Shown here: positions 25,998 to 35,748 of the stretch, in pieces | Layout: every line of letters begins with the position of its first letter | How positions within the stretch are numbered: position 1 is the first letter of the stretch | NCBI RefSeq assembly: GCF_900103735.1 | Contig: NZ_FMXE01000003.1 | Coordinates: 62,001 to 126,000 of the forward strand | DNA length: 64,000 bases | Direction: 5' to 3' | Source: Algoriphagus alkaliphilus | GTDB taxonomy: Bacteria > Bacteroidota > Bacteroidia > Cytophagales > Cyclobacteriaceae | Made by a program: the position numbers and the translations under genes | The notes under the pieces: generated by a model | Databases searched by the model: none | Seen by the model: only the letters and a program-made list of their open reading frames with translations | Told to the model about the DNA's origin: nothing

Positions 25998-26696
25998 ATG
26001 GTAAACGTCATCAAAACTGTAAACCTTCGCAAGCTATATGCTACCGAAGAAGTGGAAACCACTGCGCTGGATGGTATCCAAATTGAAATTAAAAAAGGCG
26101 AATTCGTCGCCATCATGGGCCCCTCAGGTTGTGGTAAATCCACGCTCCTAAATATCATCGGCCTGCTGGATAATCCGGATGGGGGAGAGTATTACTTTCT
26201 GGATCAGGAAGTGGCAAAATTCTCCGAACGTCAACGTTCTGCCTTGAGAAAAGGAAACATCGGTTTCGTCTTTCAGTCATTCAATCTGATTGATGAACTG
26301 ACTGTGTTCGAAAATGTCGAATTGCCTTTGCTTTACCTCAAAATCCCTTCTGACGAGCGAAAGACTAAGGTGGAACAAGTGCTGACTCGTATGAACATCA
26401 TGCACCGAAGAAATCACTTCCCACAGCAACTTTCAGGCGGGCAGCAACAGCGTGTGGCGATTGCCCGTGCGATTGTAGCCAAGCCATCTGTGATCCTTGC
26501 CGATGAACCTACCGGTAACCTGGATTCCACTAACGGCGAAGAAGTAATGCGCCTGCTCGAAGAGCTCAACAACGAGGGAACCACCATCGTGATGGTAACG
26601 CACTCTCCGCACGATGCCAACTACGCCCACCGAATCATCAATCTATTTGATGGAAAAGTGGTCACGGAGAATATCCGGGAGCAGTTTCATGTGTAG
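25998..26696 (+). CDS. ABC transporter ATP-binding protein (MacB/LolD type)
   Basis: 232 residues. Walker [10 protein letters not shown]-loop VFQSFNLI, signature [14 protein letters not shown], Walker [14 protein letters not shown] and His in MVTHSP. This is the subfamily that powers MacB- and FtsX-type permeases. It starts immediately after the 25829-25996 insert and pairs with the permease at 27099. Confidence 0.94.
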   Translation: MVNVIKTVNLRKLYATEEVETTALDGIQIEIKKGEFVAIMGPSGCGKSTLLNIIGLLDNPDGGEYYFLDQEVAKFSERQRSALRKGNIGFVFQSFNLIDELTVFENVELPLLYLKIPSDERKTKVEQVLTRMNIMHRRNHFPQQLSGGQQQRVAIARAIVAKPSVILADEPTGNLDSTNGEEVMRLLEELNNEGTTIVMVTHSPHDANYAHRIINLFDGKVVTENIREQFHV

Positions 26697-26700
26697 TAGG

Positions 26701-27088
26701 GATTGAAAGATTGAAAGATTTCAAAATTGAAAAATTGGGGTGTTATGATAAAAATAGAGCATAAACATAAATGACCTAAATCATTAAATTGATTATGTAT
26801 ATAAGCAAATACACCTGTAGTCAAATTTTATTTGATGCACCTCGACTTCGCTCGGTGTCCAGCGACGTCGTTTGAGGGGGAGGGGAGGGAAATGCGGCTG
26901 CCGCAATTCCCTCCCCTCCACTTTCAAAATAAGAGAATCGGTGGCCGAGCGAAGTCGAGGCCATTTTGTCAAAATGATTAGGTGGTAAGAAAGCGAATGA
27001 TCATTTAATTGAATTTTAAATAATCAATTATAAATCAAGCCACTCTGGAAGTTCTAAATCTTTCAATTTTCCAATTTTCCAATCTTTA
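26701..27088. repeat. Insert with terminal inverted short repeats and an internal large palindrome
   Basis: GATTGAAAGATTGAAAGATT at 26701 and its inverse around 27056-27088 bound a gap between ATPase and permease genes. Inside, CTCGACTTCGCTCGG (26841-26855) pairs perfectly with 26945-26959, and within that a 19-bp stem (26879-26897 with 26901-26919, one mismatch) forms a GC-rich hairpin with a 3-nt loop. Confidence 0.75.
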
Positions 27089-27098
27089 ATTTAAAATC

Positions 27099-29459
27099 AT
27101 GCTCCACCACTACCTCCTCCTTGCCATCCGCAACTTTAAAAAGTTCAAGTCCATTTTCTTGATCAACTTGTTGGGTCTTTCTTTGGGATTGACTACGGTT
27201 ATTTTGATTGGGATGTGGGTGAAGGATGAGCTGTGTATCAATCGATACCATGCAAATTCGGATCGGATCTATGCGGTCATGACCAATCATGATAATGCCG
27301 GAGGAATCGTGACTTGGGGAGTCACCCCTGCGGAAATGGCTGAAGCAATGAAAGCTGAACTTCCTCAGGTGGAATTGGCTGCTGGAGTGTCACCTTTTAT
27401 CAAGGGAATGATCTTCGACTCCGGTACGGATAAACTGGATGCGGAAGGTCTTTTTGTAGATCAGGATTACCTGGACATGTTCAGCCATGAGTTTATCATT
27501 GGAAATCGATCCAAAGCGCTGTTGGAAATCAACGCGATTTCCTTATCTGAATCTATGGCAAAAAATCTTTTTGGGTCTCCTGAAAATGCCATGGGAAAAT
27601 CGCTGAAATGGCAGGTTTTTGACTTCAGTAATGAGGTGGAAGTCACCGGAGTTTACCGGGATTTTGGATCACTTGATGTAGAAAAGCCCGAGTTTTTAAT
27701 GGCATTTCCTTTTTTCAAAGCTATGCTGGGAGATGGTGCTCATTGGGATAATTTCAACAGTTCTACTGTTGTCCTTTTGCGAGAAGGGATCGATGAAACG
27801 GCCTTTAATACTCAGATTGCAAGTTTCATTAAGGATAGAGCCAAAGGATCTAACGTGACTCCATTTGTTCAGCTTTATGCGGATACCTACTTGTATGGGA
27901 CTTATGAAGGAGGTAAAGTAGCGGGAGGTCGCATTAACTATGTTTGGATATTTTCAGGTATTGCCCTATTTATTCTGCTGATCGCCTGTATCAATTTCAT
28001 GAATCTGACCACCGCCCGATCTGTGGCAAGAGCCAAAGAAATCGGAGTAAAAAAATCCATGGGCGCATCCCGCATGGGGATTTTTGGCCAGTTTATGGTC
28101 GAGTCACTGATGCTTACCTTATTTGCCTTGGTGATTGCAATGATCGCTGTTTCAGTGTTGCAACCTGTCTTCAACAAAGTCACTTTGAAGGAGCTGAGTT
28201 TGAGTTTGGGAATGGAAGAAATCCTCATTTTGGTAGGATTTTGGGCGATAACCAGCTTGATAGCCGGGATTTATCCATCGCTCTATTTATCCAAATTCAA
28301 GCCCGTTCAGATCATGAAAAACAATCTGAAAGGGAGTGTTGGGGAACTTTTGGCCAGGAAAGGTTTGGTGATATTCCAATTCATGATCTCCATGCTTTTG
28401 ATCATAGGCGTGGTCGTGATCGGGAAACAGATGAATTACATCCAAAATCAGAATTTAGGATACAATCAATCGCACTTGCTAAAGATTCCGGCTGAATCCA
28501 TTCCGGCAGCACAGATGACTACTGTCCTTGATCAAGTCAAGGAAGTTGCAGGAGTCGAAAATGCCTCAAGCCTTGCCCATCCATTGGTAGGACTGTCAAG
28601 CTCCACGATCGGTTTGACTTGGGAAGGTAAAAATCCAGACGAGCAGGTCAAGTTTGAAAATATCTCTGTCAATATGGGTTTGATCGAAACGATGGATTTT
28701 GAGCTGGTGGAGGGAAGGTCTTTTTCCCCTGAATTCGGTGAAGAAAACACCAAAATCATTCTCAACGAAGCAGCTGTCCGCACCATAGGATTTGAAAATC
28801 CAATTGGTCAAATCGTCAATCTCTGGGGCAATGACATGGAGGTGATCGGAGTGGTGAAAAACTTCCATTTCGAATCGCTAAAAGAAACAGTAAAACCTGC
28901 CTTCATCAAATATGATCCGGGCTTTGCCCAAAATATTATGGTCAGAATTAATACAGCTGATCAACAAAGAACTATCGCCGGAATCACTGGAGTTTTCCAG
29001 ACTGTCCTAGGGTTAAGAACCGAGATTTCTTTCATGGATGAGTCCTACCAGACACTCTACCTTCAGGAGCAGCGAGTTTCGGTTTTATCTGAATATTTTG
29101 GAGTGATTGCCATTTTCCTTTCTTGTTTGGGGCTTTTTGGCTTGGCCGCCTTCACTGCCGAAAGCCGCAAAAAGGAAATTGGTGTTCGCAAAGTACTCGG
29201 TGCCTCCATGACCGGAATCCTGAATTTGATCACCTTGGACTTCATCAAATTGGTTTTGATTTCAGTAGTAATTGCACTTCCATTGGGCTGGTATTTTGCC
29301 AATTCCTGGCTGGAGACTTACGCCTTTCAGACTAAGCTCAGCTGGTGGATTTTTGTAGGATCGGGTTTGATTTTATTGATAATTGCCATTATGACAGTAG
29401 GTTATCAGGCATACAAAGCGGCATCTTCCAATCCGGTCAATTCGCTTAGAAGCGACTGA
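27099..29459 (+). CDS. ABC transporter permease, MacB/FtsX type
   Basis: 786 residues. The layout is TM1, a large MacB-type periplasmic domain (about 50-270), three TM helices (FtsX domain, MNLTTARSVARAKEIGVKKSMGASR), a second periplasmic domain (about 430-650) and a closing FtsX domain (ESRKKEIGVRKVLGAS). Proteins of this duplicated type occur in multiple copies in Bacteroidota next to sigma-54 regulators and probably drive mechanotransmission of a substrate in the periplasm. The substrate is unknown. Confidence 0.92.
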   Translation: MLHHYLLLAIRNFKKFKSIFLINLLGLSLGLTTVILIGMWVKDELCINRYHANSDRIYAVMTNHDNAGGIVTWGVTPAEMAEAMKAELPQVELAAGVSPFIKGMIFDSGTDKLDAEGLFVDQDYLDMFSHEFIIGNRSKALLEINAISLSESMAKNLFGSPENAMGKSLKWQVFDFSNEVEVTGVYRDFGSLDVEKPEFLMAFPFFKAMLGDGAHWDNFNSSTVVLLREGIDETAFNTQIASFIKDRAKGSNVTPFVQLYADTYLYGTYEGGKVAGGRINYVWIFSGIALFILLIACINFMNLTTARSVARAKEIGVKKSMGASRMGIFGQFMVESLMLTLFALVIAMIAVSVLQPVFNKVTLKELSLSLGMEEILILVGFWAITSLIAGIYPSLYLSKFKPVQIMKNNLKGSVGELLARKGLVIFQFMISMLLIIGVVVIGKQMNYIQNQNLGYNQSHLLKIPAESIPAAQMTTVLDQVKEVAGVENASSLAHPLVGLSSSTIGLTWEGKNPDEQVKFENISVNMGLIETMDFELVEGRSFSPEFGEENTKIILNEAAVRTIGFENPIGQIVNLWGNDMEVIGVVKNFHFESLKETVKPAFIKYDPGFAQNIMVRINTADQQRTIAGITGVFQTVLGLRTEISFMDESYQTLYLQEQRVSVLSEYFGVIAIFLSCLGLFGLAAFTAESRKKEIGVRKVLGASMTGILNLITLDFIKLVLISVVIALPLGWYFANSWLETYAFQTKLSWWIFVGSGLILLIIAIMTVGYQAYKAASSNPVNSLRSD

Positions 29460-29970
29460 AGGAAGTAGCAAGTATCAAGACCTTAGATTTTAAGAAACAA
29501 GAGCCGAGAAACAAGAGCCTCGATTTGTTCTCCGTCTGCCAGGATACGTCCCTACTTTCCACAAGTTTCTCGAAGGAAACTTCACTGGAATTCCCCGGAA
29601 TTTTATTGAACAAACTCATAAGATATATATAGTTGATTTGGTTTGAATTTGTGTTGAAGTTAGCCAATAATACCTTCTTTTGTACCTCATTCCTTTGACT
29701 TAGCAATCCCTACCCGGGATTCAACTTTTGAAAAATTGTGAACACCACTAGCCGGATTTAGTTTACCGAAGCAAGCAAAAATGACACTTTGCTAAAAAAA
29801 GGCTAAGCCAGTTGTTTAAATTGTGCTTAATCCCCCAAATTCAATTTTAACACAACATTATCTTTTCCCATCAGTTTGATAGATGCCGGGTTTTTTTCAT
29901 TTTCAATTTGATATCCCCCGATAAAAGCGCAATTTTTGCAGCCTCACATTATTCAAACAATCCCTGGTAA
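29460..29970. other. Gene-free region before arginine decarboxylase
   Basis: 511 bp. Small features only: two GAAACAAGAGCC copies near 29500, a 7-bp stem AAGTTTC/GAAACTT at 29563-29582, and the palindrome AATTCCCCGGAATT. A degenerate -7-like box AATTTTTG near 29931 may serve the downstream gene. No ORF recognised. Confidence 0.5.
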
Positions 29971-31359
29971 ATGAACCGATACATTGATCTAATCCAACAG
30001 ACTTTTGATTTCCCTACCAAAGAGTTTCATGTAGAGAACAATGAACTCTTTTTTAATGGAGTCAATCTGATGGGAATCATTGACACCTATGGCACACCGC
30101 TAAAGCTGACCTATCTGCCAAAGATTTCGGAAAGCATCCAAAATGCAAAAACCTTTTTTGGTAATGCGATTGAAACCCATAATTATCAGGGGAAATATAC
30201 CTATTGCTATTGCACGAAGTCCTCGCACTTTAGTTTTGTGTTGGATGAAGCGCTAAAGAATGACATCCATATCGAGACATCCTCGACTTTTGATATTCCC
30301 TTGGTGAGAAGTCTTTTTGCAAAAGGGAAAATCACCAAAGACACCTTTATCGTCTGTAACGGCTTCAAGCGGGAACTCTATAAAAAATATATCACTGAGT
30401 TGCTCAATGACGGATTTCACAACTGTGTGCCTATCCTGGACAATATCGGCGAGATCGACTATTACCTGGAGCATGTGAAAGTTCCTTTTCAGGTGGGAAT
30501 CCGTATCGCCGCAGACGAGGAACCTAAATTCGGTTTCTACACCTCCCGTCTCGGTGTGAGGTACAACGATATTCTGAAACTTTACGAAGAAAAAATCAAG
30601 GATCATCCTTTGGTCAGCCTGAAGATGCTGCACTTTTTTATCAATTCAGGGATCAAGGACACGGCATATTATTGGTCCGAATTGACCCGCTTTATCCAGA
30701 AATATGTAGACCTGAAAAAGATCGCTCCAACGCTCGATACCATGGATATCGGCGGCGGTTGGCCGATCAAGACGAATGTGTTTTTCGATTACGATTACCA
30801 ATACATGGCCGATCAGATCGTCAAAAACATCAAATGGATGTGCGCCAAAAACAACACCACGGAGCCCCATATTTTCACCGAATTTGGCAGCTACACAGTA
30901 GGAGAGAGTGGGGCAGTGCTTTATTCCGTTCTGGAAGAAAAGCTCCAAAACGACAAGGAATTATGGTACATGATCGACGGTTCTTTTATTACCCAACTTC
31001 CGGACAGCTGGGGGCTAAACCAAAAGTACATTATGCTTGCGGTGAACAACTGGGATGAAACCTACCAGGGAATTTCACTTGGCGGCCTGACCTGCGACAG
31101 CATGGATTATTATAATTCCGAAGCTCACCAATTCAATATTTACCTGCCTAAAATCGAACCCGGAAGAAAGCAATACATCGGCTTCTTCCATACCGGGGCC
31201 TACCAAGAATCCTTGGGAGGCTACGGCGGGATACAGCATTGTCTGATTCCTGCACCCAAGCATGTCTTGATCGATCGGGATGAAAACGGAAACATCACGC
31301 ACCGCCTCTTCGCCAAAGATCAGACAGAGGAGAGTATGCTGAAGGTGTTGGGGTATTGA
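29971..31359 (+). CDS. speA: Arginine decarboxylase, Bacteroidota type (PLP, alanine-racemase fold)
   Basis: 462 residues. The PLP lysine sits in YCTKSSHF, the phosphate-binding glycines in DIGGGWP, and the C-terminal domain has GGLTCDSMD and FFHTGAYQ, the fold type III decarboxylase motifs. It converts arginine to agmatine, the first step of spermidine synthesis via agmatine and N-carbamoylputrescine in this phylum. It is much shorter than the E. coli SpeA but of the length seen in Bacteroidota. No neighbouring polyamine genes are in the window. Confidence 0.88.
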   Translation: MNRYIDLIQQTFDFPTKEFHVENNELFFNGVNLMGIIDTYGTPLKLTYLPKISESIQNAKTFFGNAIETHNYQGKYTYCYCTKSSHFSFVLDEALKNDIHIETSSTFDIPLVRSLFAKGKITKDTFIVCNGFKRELYKKYITELLNDGFHNCVPILDNIGEIDYYLEHVKVPFQVGIRIAADEEPKFGFYTSRLGVRYNDILKLYEEKIKDHPLVSLKMLHFFINSGIKDTAYYWSELTRFIQKYVDLKKIAPTLDTMDIGGGWPIKTNVFFDYDYQYMADQIVKNIKWMCAKNNTTEPHIFTEFGSYTVGESGAVLYSVLEEKLQNDKELWYMIDGSFITQLPDSWGLNQKYIMLAVNNWDETYQGISLGGLTCDSMDYYNSEAHQFNIYLPKIEPGRKQYIGFFHTGAYQESLGGYGGIQHCLIPAPKHVLIDRDENGNITHRLFAKDQTEESMLKVLGY

Positions 31360-31482
31360 GAGGAGAGACCCCGCCAAGGCGGGCAGGCGGAGACGGAAGA
31401 CGGGAGGAAGTTGGCAGTGAGCAGTTGGCAGTGGGCAAATCCTTGAGAATTGAACATTGAATTTGAAAATTGATCATTTTCC

Positions 31483-32205
31483 TCACCTCACCGTCACATG
31501 ATAGCAACTTTGCTTTCGCTCCTTAATGAAGAATATTTTGTTGGCGGCCTGAAATTCATTCAGCACTGTTTCCAGATCTTTTTGGGCGGAGCGGTTCCCG
31601 CCTTTTTTCCCATTGAATCGGATGTAGGAGATGTCAAAGGAGACTCCATAGGAATGCGAACTGATACCTGCTGTGGCATTTCGGTTTCGCTTTCTTAGGT
31701 TTTGCTGTTGTTCGGGAGTTCGGGTGACGGAAGAAACCGTAAAAAAACTTTCTTGCTTGGTAAGTGATTGAAAAGCTTGACCAATCTCCTCCAAAATTAC
31801 TTTCGAGCGTGGAGTTACGAAAGGGTGGCTGTGAGTGAGTTCATCAACCAAGTAACCTGTTCCCTGACTTACTGGTACTAACTTTTTATTTTTGATCAAC
31901 TGCTGAAAATGATCTTCACTTTCAATCAAGCCAAATCCATTGTTTTCGCCGGCGATCAGATGGTTGTCGTATTCTTTGGTTATCTCACGTGTCGGTAGCG
32001 TTATATTGAGTTCAGGAGTGGGGACTTCTACAATGATGGGTTCGAATTTCTCAACTGGCTTTGGAGGATCGGGTGTAGCCGTTAAGGCTGAGTAGGTTTT
32101 TTTGAGTTGCTTTTTTAGAGCTGGAAAATATTCTTCTGATGCCAATGCTGCTACAGAAAGCAACACGAAAAAAGAGGCCAATAGAATCAGTGGTAATTTT
32201 TTCAT
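31483..32205 (-). CDS. Exported M15-like peptidase (DUF5715 type)
   Basis: 240 residues with an N-terminal signal/anchor (LILLASFFVLLSVAAL). The C-terminal half has VTRTPEQQQNL and SSHSYGVSFDI, corresponding to the zinc ligands of VanY/DD-carboxypeptidase-type M15 peptidases (H-x-x-G-x-x-x-D), and a late YHVTV His. It probably cleaves or binds peptidoglycan peptides. Activity is inferred from motifs. Confidence 0.7.
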   Translation of the reverse strand: MKKLPLILLASFFVLLSVAALASEEYFPALKKQLKKTYSALTATPDPPKPVEKFEPIIVEVPTPELNITLPTREITKEYDNHLIAGENNGFGLIESEDHFQQLIKNKKLVPVSQGTGYLVDELTHSHPFVTPRSKVILEEIGQAFQSLTKQESFFTVSSVTRTPEQQQNLRKRNRNATAGISSHSYGVSFDISYIRFNGKKGGNRSAQKDLETVLNEFQAANKIFFIKERKQSCYHVTVR

Positions 32206-32692
32206 AGGTAATTCAATCCTCGGGATTTAACTAAATGGGCTTTCAATTCTGGGTGAATTAAAAATTATTAGTTAGCAAACATTAAACCATAAAACTCTTT
32301 TTTCTGCTTTTTTGAGAAATTGAATGGGATTTTTTGCTGAACGGCTTAAAAGTTTTCTGAAGGTCAGGGTAAAGATTTTTTGTTGGAGTTAGCTTAAGAT
32401 TTCTCGATTAACCACAAAGTGAACCGAGGTTAACGAAAAGGATTTTCACCACAGAGGAGGGGAGGATTGCAGTTTTTAATTTATGGTTAATGATTTCCCG
32501 CGGATTGGTGCAGAAAAGGTCGCAGATGGTCGCTGATAAGTATGCCTTAGGCATGGTCTGTAAGAGCCCAGTGGGTCATGCTGGGTTATTTATCGGGAAA
32601 GGGCAAAAGAGTGCTGCAAGCACAAGCTGTAATTGATATCTGGTATAGGGGTATATGATAAATCAAAATATGACAAATCATAAACACATAAA
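32206..32692. other. Gene-free region upstream of the antirepressor remnant
   Basis: 487 bp. It contains the divergent leader of the M15-like gene and degenerate text-like repeats. GACAAATCATAAACACATAAAATG at its end (32672-32695) resembles the 3' end of the dispersed repeat family. No ORF supported. Confidence 0.5.
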
Positions 32693-32886
32693 ATGCAAGA
32701 CCCGGAATTGAGCATTGACAGGGCGCTTGAGCAAAACCTAATGCTAGGTTATTCTGAAAACTGGCACGACTGGAGTTGGAAGCCAAAACCGGTAAAAAGG
32801 TTGTAACCGAATTGAATGCTAAAGATGCAATTCTAGGAATAACAGCAAGTGAAGCACTTCTTAGAAAAAAGGGCAAGAATAAATGA
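32693..32886 (+). pseudogene. Remnant of a Bro/DinD-like phage antirepressor gene
   Basis: The first frame reads an ATG followed by LSIDRALEQ and LGYSENW, resembling the helical segment (RLGYSENWINQRL) of Bro-N/DinD-like proteins. It then stops. In a second frame from 32761, LARLELEAKTGKKVVTELNA continues to a stop at 32886, resembling the C-terminus of the same families (ELE-x-x-TGKKVV-x-x-LNAK). The middle is deleted and the frame is shifted. The assignment is by recall of motif order and needs a search. Confidence 0.5.
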
Positions 32887-32970
32887 ATGTTTCTTTTTAA
32901 ACATTTAGTGAAATATGAATATCCGCTTTCCTAACAGTATCCAAATAAATTAAGTTTTGTAGTTCCAAAA

Positions 32971-33062
32971 AACGAGCCGTGGACAGTTGACTGTCGTCTG
33001 TGGACGATTATCCGCAACTTCTAAAGCATATTTCTAGATTACTGGCAGGATTGCGGATAATC
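32971..33062. repeat. Copy of a second dispersed inverted-repeat family
   Basis: GATTATCCGCAA (33006-33017) and TTGCGGATAATC (33051-33062) are perfect inverse arms with a 33-bp spacer containing TACTGGCAG. The preceding 35 bp (ACGAGCCGTGGACAG ... GTCTGTGGAC) match, in inverse orientation, 46488-46529. The remaining 33063-33256 shows nothing recognisable. Confidence 0.7.
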
Positions 33063-33256
33063 AGATAGTGAAATTTTGAGAATTGTCTGTGGAATCTTTG
33101 CGCACTCAATTAGAGCGTTAGCGACTAAAATAAACCTATTGCCGATTGTATATCCCCTCCTTTTTCCTTTGCGGTAAAAAAATCCCGCAGACCTGCTTGC
33201 ATCTGGCAAGTTCTAACCCAAGTTAACTTATTCTGCAAACTAGATTTGCCACCACC

Positions 33257-35038
33257 TCAAAACCACTCCTTTTTCATATCAATTGTTGGATACGAAGTAG
33301 AATGAAACCGCTCGATCAGGCCCTTGATTTTTGGGAGTTCGTATTCCATAAAGTAGCGGGCGGTTTCGATCTTGCCGAAATAGAAATCCTGTTCGGCTGC
33401 ACCAGTGTTCAAAGCTTTCTGTGCTGTTTTGGCCTGCTCAAGCCACATCCAAGCGATGCAGATGATTCCGCTTGCTTCCAGAAAAAGCGTGGCATCTGAC
33501 AGAAAAATCTCCGGCCCCTGATTCATTTTGAAAAGCAGCTGTGCTGCCCCATGATTGAATTTTTTGAATTGATTTTCAAAGCTTTGTCTCAGTTCACCTA
33601 AAGCCGAATAGGCTCTAGCGGCATCCACACTTTTCTGGATTTCCCTTTGCAAAAGCTTCCAGCCCAAACCTTCCTGAATCAGGACTTTTCTCCCTAATAG
33701 ATCCAAACCATGAATTCCTGTTGTCCCCTCATGAATCGGATGGATGCGTGCTTCACGGTAGTATTGCTCCACCGGGAAATCGGTGGTGTAACCTGCACCT
33801 CCCAAAATCTGCACTGCGGCTGAGGTACTTTGTACTCCCATTTCCGAAGGATAGCTTTTTGCAATCGGAGTCAACAGGTCCAAGAGTGCTTCCTGCTCTT
33901 TTTTGGTAGATGAATCGACCTCATGCGCGATTTTATCGGAAAGGATTGCGCAATAAATCAGCAGTGCCAATGATCCTTCTACCACGCTTTTCTGGAAAAG
34001 CAGCAACCGCTTTACATCCGCATGCTCGATAATTGGAACCTGCGCTTGGCTGAGGTCTTTTTCATTGATTTTGCGGCCTTGGGGTCGTTCCTTGGCATAC
34101 GCCAAAGAAGCCTGAAACGCGGCCGAAGCGATCGCCACTGCATTCATACCCACTCCCAACCGCGCCTCATTCATCATCTGAAACATATATTTCAATCCCT
34201 GATTGGCCTCACCTAACAAATAGCCTTCACAGGCATCATTGCTTCCAATCATCAAATGGGCAATAGGTGCGCCCTTGTAGCCCATTTTGTGATAGATTCC
34301 CTGAGTCAACACATCGTTTGGCTCATTCGAGATCCGTTTTTTTGGGACGACAAACAGAGAAATGCCTTTGGTGCCGGCGGGTGCGCCCTGTATCCGGGCA
34401 AGCATCAGGTGGATGATATTTTCGCAGGCATCATGATCTCCTGCGGAAATGTAGATTTTCTGTCCTTTGATCCTGAAAACTCCCGGTGCTTCAGTTGGGA
34501 AGGCTGTGGTGGAAATGTCTGAAAGCGAACTGCCTGCATCGGGCTCGGTTAAGGCCATTGTACCTTGCCAAGCTCCGGAGTACATTTTCGGAGTGAATTT
34601 CTCGATTAATTCTTTTGATCCAAAGGTCCGGATCAGGTTGGCTGCACCGGTGGTCAAAAATGGAAAAACGCTGGCAGAGTAGTTAGCCGCCTGAAATATA
34701 AAGCCCGACGTAATGTGAATTGTCCAAGGAAGTTGCTGTCCGCCCTCTTCATATGAAAATAGCGCATTGATCCAGCCATCTTGACCAAATTGTCGGATGA
34801 TGGTCTTCATGCCTGGGTGGATTCGAATTTTTCCGTCGATTAATTGAGGTTCATTTCGATCCATTTCAGTGAGAAGAGGGCGCAGAGACTTCTCAGCAAT
34901 TTGTTCTGCTGAGTCCAAAACCAATCTAAACGTCTCCTCAGAATGATCCGCGAAATAGGGGATTTGGGTTAGTTCAAGACAGTTTTGGTTTTCAAAAAGC
35001 TGGAATTGCAGGTCTCTTTTGGAATAGAATCGGGTCAT
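33257..35038 (-). CDS. Acyl-CoA dehydrogenase (DmdC-like, with C-terminal extension)
   Basis: 593 residues, the long form. FAD/acyl-CoA binding motif MALTEPDAGSSLSDIS, mid-domain GDHDACENIIHLMLAR and the catalytic region YREARIHPIHEGTTGIHGLD with Glu in HEGTT. A C-terminal extension (about 460-593) is that of 3-methylmercaptopropionyl-CoA dehydrogenase-type enzymes. It would desaturate an acyl-CoA in the cytoplasm. The substrate is unknown. It follows the methyltransferase gene on the same strand, with a hairpin at 35101 between them. Confidence 0.9.
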   Translation of the reverse strand: MTRFYSKRDLQFQLFENQNCLELTQIPYFADHSEETFRLVLDSAEQIAEKSLRPLLTEMDRNEPQLIDGKIRIHPGMKTIIRQFGQDGWINALFSYEEGGQQLPWTIHITSGFIFQAANYSASVFPFLTTGAANLIRTFGSKELIEKFTPKMYSGAWQGTMALTEPDAGSSLSDISTTAFPTEAPGVFRIKGQKIYISAGDHDACENIIHLMLARIQGAPAGTKGISLFVVPKKRISNEPNDVLTQGIYHKMGYKGAPIAHLMIGSNDACEGYLLGEANQGLKYMFQMMNEARLGVGMNAVAIASAAFQASLAYAKERPQGRKINEKDLSQAQVPIIEHADVKRLLLFQKSVVEGSLALLIYCAILSDKIAHEVDSSTKKEQEALLDLLTPIAKSYPSEMGVQSTSAAVQILGGAGYTTDFPVEQYYREARIHPIHEGTTGIHGLDLLGRKVLIQEGLGWKLLQREIQKSVDAARAYSALGELRQSFENQFKKFNHGAAQLLFKMNQGPEIFLSDATLFLEASGIICIAWMWLEQAKTAQKALNTGAAEQDFYFGKIETARYFMEYELPKIKGLIERFHSTSYPTIDMKKEWF

Positions 35039-35100
35039 GAGGGTTTAGGCTTTCGGATAAATACCGGGTAATCTCTGAAATATTCCATTGGTTTTATTCT

Positions 35101-35165
35101 CTCACAGATTTCTCAGATGGGCACAGATAAATTTCCCATCTGTGGTGATCTGTGGTATCTGTGAG
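35101..35165. repeat. Nested hairpin between two minus-strand genes
   Basis: CTCACAGAT/ATCTGTGAG (35101-35109, 35157-35165) encloses CAGATGGG/CCCATCTG (35114-35121, 35135-35142). The repeated CTGTGGTATCTGTG wording resembles other short tandem motifs in this window. It may act as a terminator or processing site. Confidence 0.6.
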
Positions 35166-35169
35166 CCTT

Positions 35170-35748
35170 TTAATATTTTCTAGTAGCCACAATAATCCCT
35201 GTGGACCAATTGAGCTTTGTGATGTTTAAGAAAGGGTAAGACTCCAGTTTTTTGACAAACTTTTCTGCTTTTTCTGCATGTCCTTCCGGCCAGTTAGGTT
35301 GAGGCAACATGTCATCTACAATGTAAAAGCCACCGATTTTCAGCATTTCCAAAACTTCATCAAGCAGAAGATATTTGCCATGCCAGGTATCAGCGAAAAT
35401 GTAATCAAATCGACTGTCCCTGTTAGACTCTACCCATTTTTCCCCATCAATCAATTCCAGTTTCAGGCGAGGATCACTGCCTAAAAATTTCCGGGCAATC
35501 GACAAAACTGAATCATCAAAATCGATAGAAGTAAGCATGGCGTTTTCATCCATTCCATCCAGTATCCAAGCCGTCGAAAGTCCTGTACCCGTACCCAATT
35601 CCAGAAATTTACCTCCAGGTTTGGTTACTGCCAAAGTTCTAAGCAGGCTACAGGCTTCCAAGTCTGAAGCCATGTTGAACCCACTTTCTTCGGTCGCTTT
35701 TTGGATTTCAAGATAGGATTGAGGTAAAGGATCGTAGCTTTCGTTCAT
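35170..35748 (-). CDS. Class I SAM-dependent methyltransferase (O-methyltransferase-like)
   Basis: 192 residues. Motif I LELGTGTGLSTAWIL, acidic motif II SIDFDDSV, motif IV FDYIFADTWHGKY and post-motif YIVDDMLPQ. The arrangement fits small-molecule O-methyltransferases. The substrate is unknown. Confidence 0.85.
   Translation of the reverse strand: MNESYDPLPQSYLEIQKATEESGFNMASDLEACSLLRTLAVTKPGGKFLELGTGTGLSTAWILDGMDENAMLTSIDFDDSVLSIARKFLGSDPRLKLELIDGEKWVESNRDSRFDYIFADTWHGKYLLLDEVLEMLKIGGFYIVDDMLPQPNWPEGHAEKAEKFVKKLESYPFLNITKLNWSTGIIVATRKY

Noticed and set aside
32206-33256. Prophage or integrative element
   Set aside because: Only one wrecked antirepressor-like fragment is present. There is no integrase, attachment site or structural gene.
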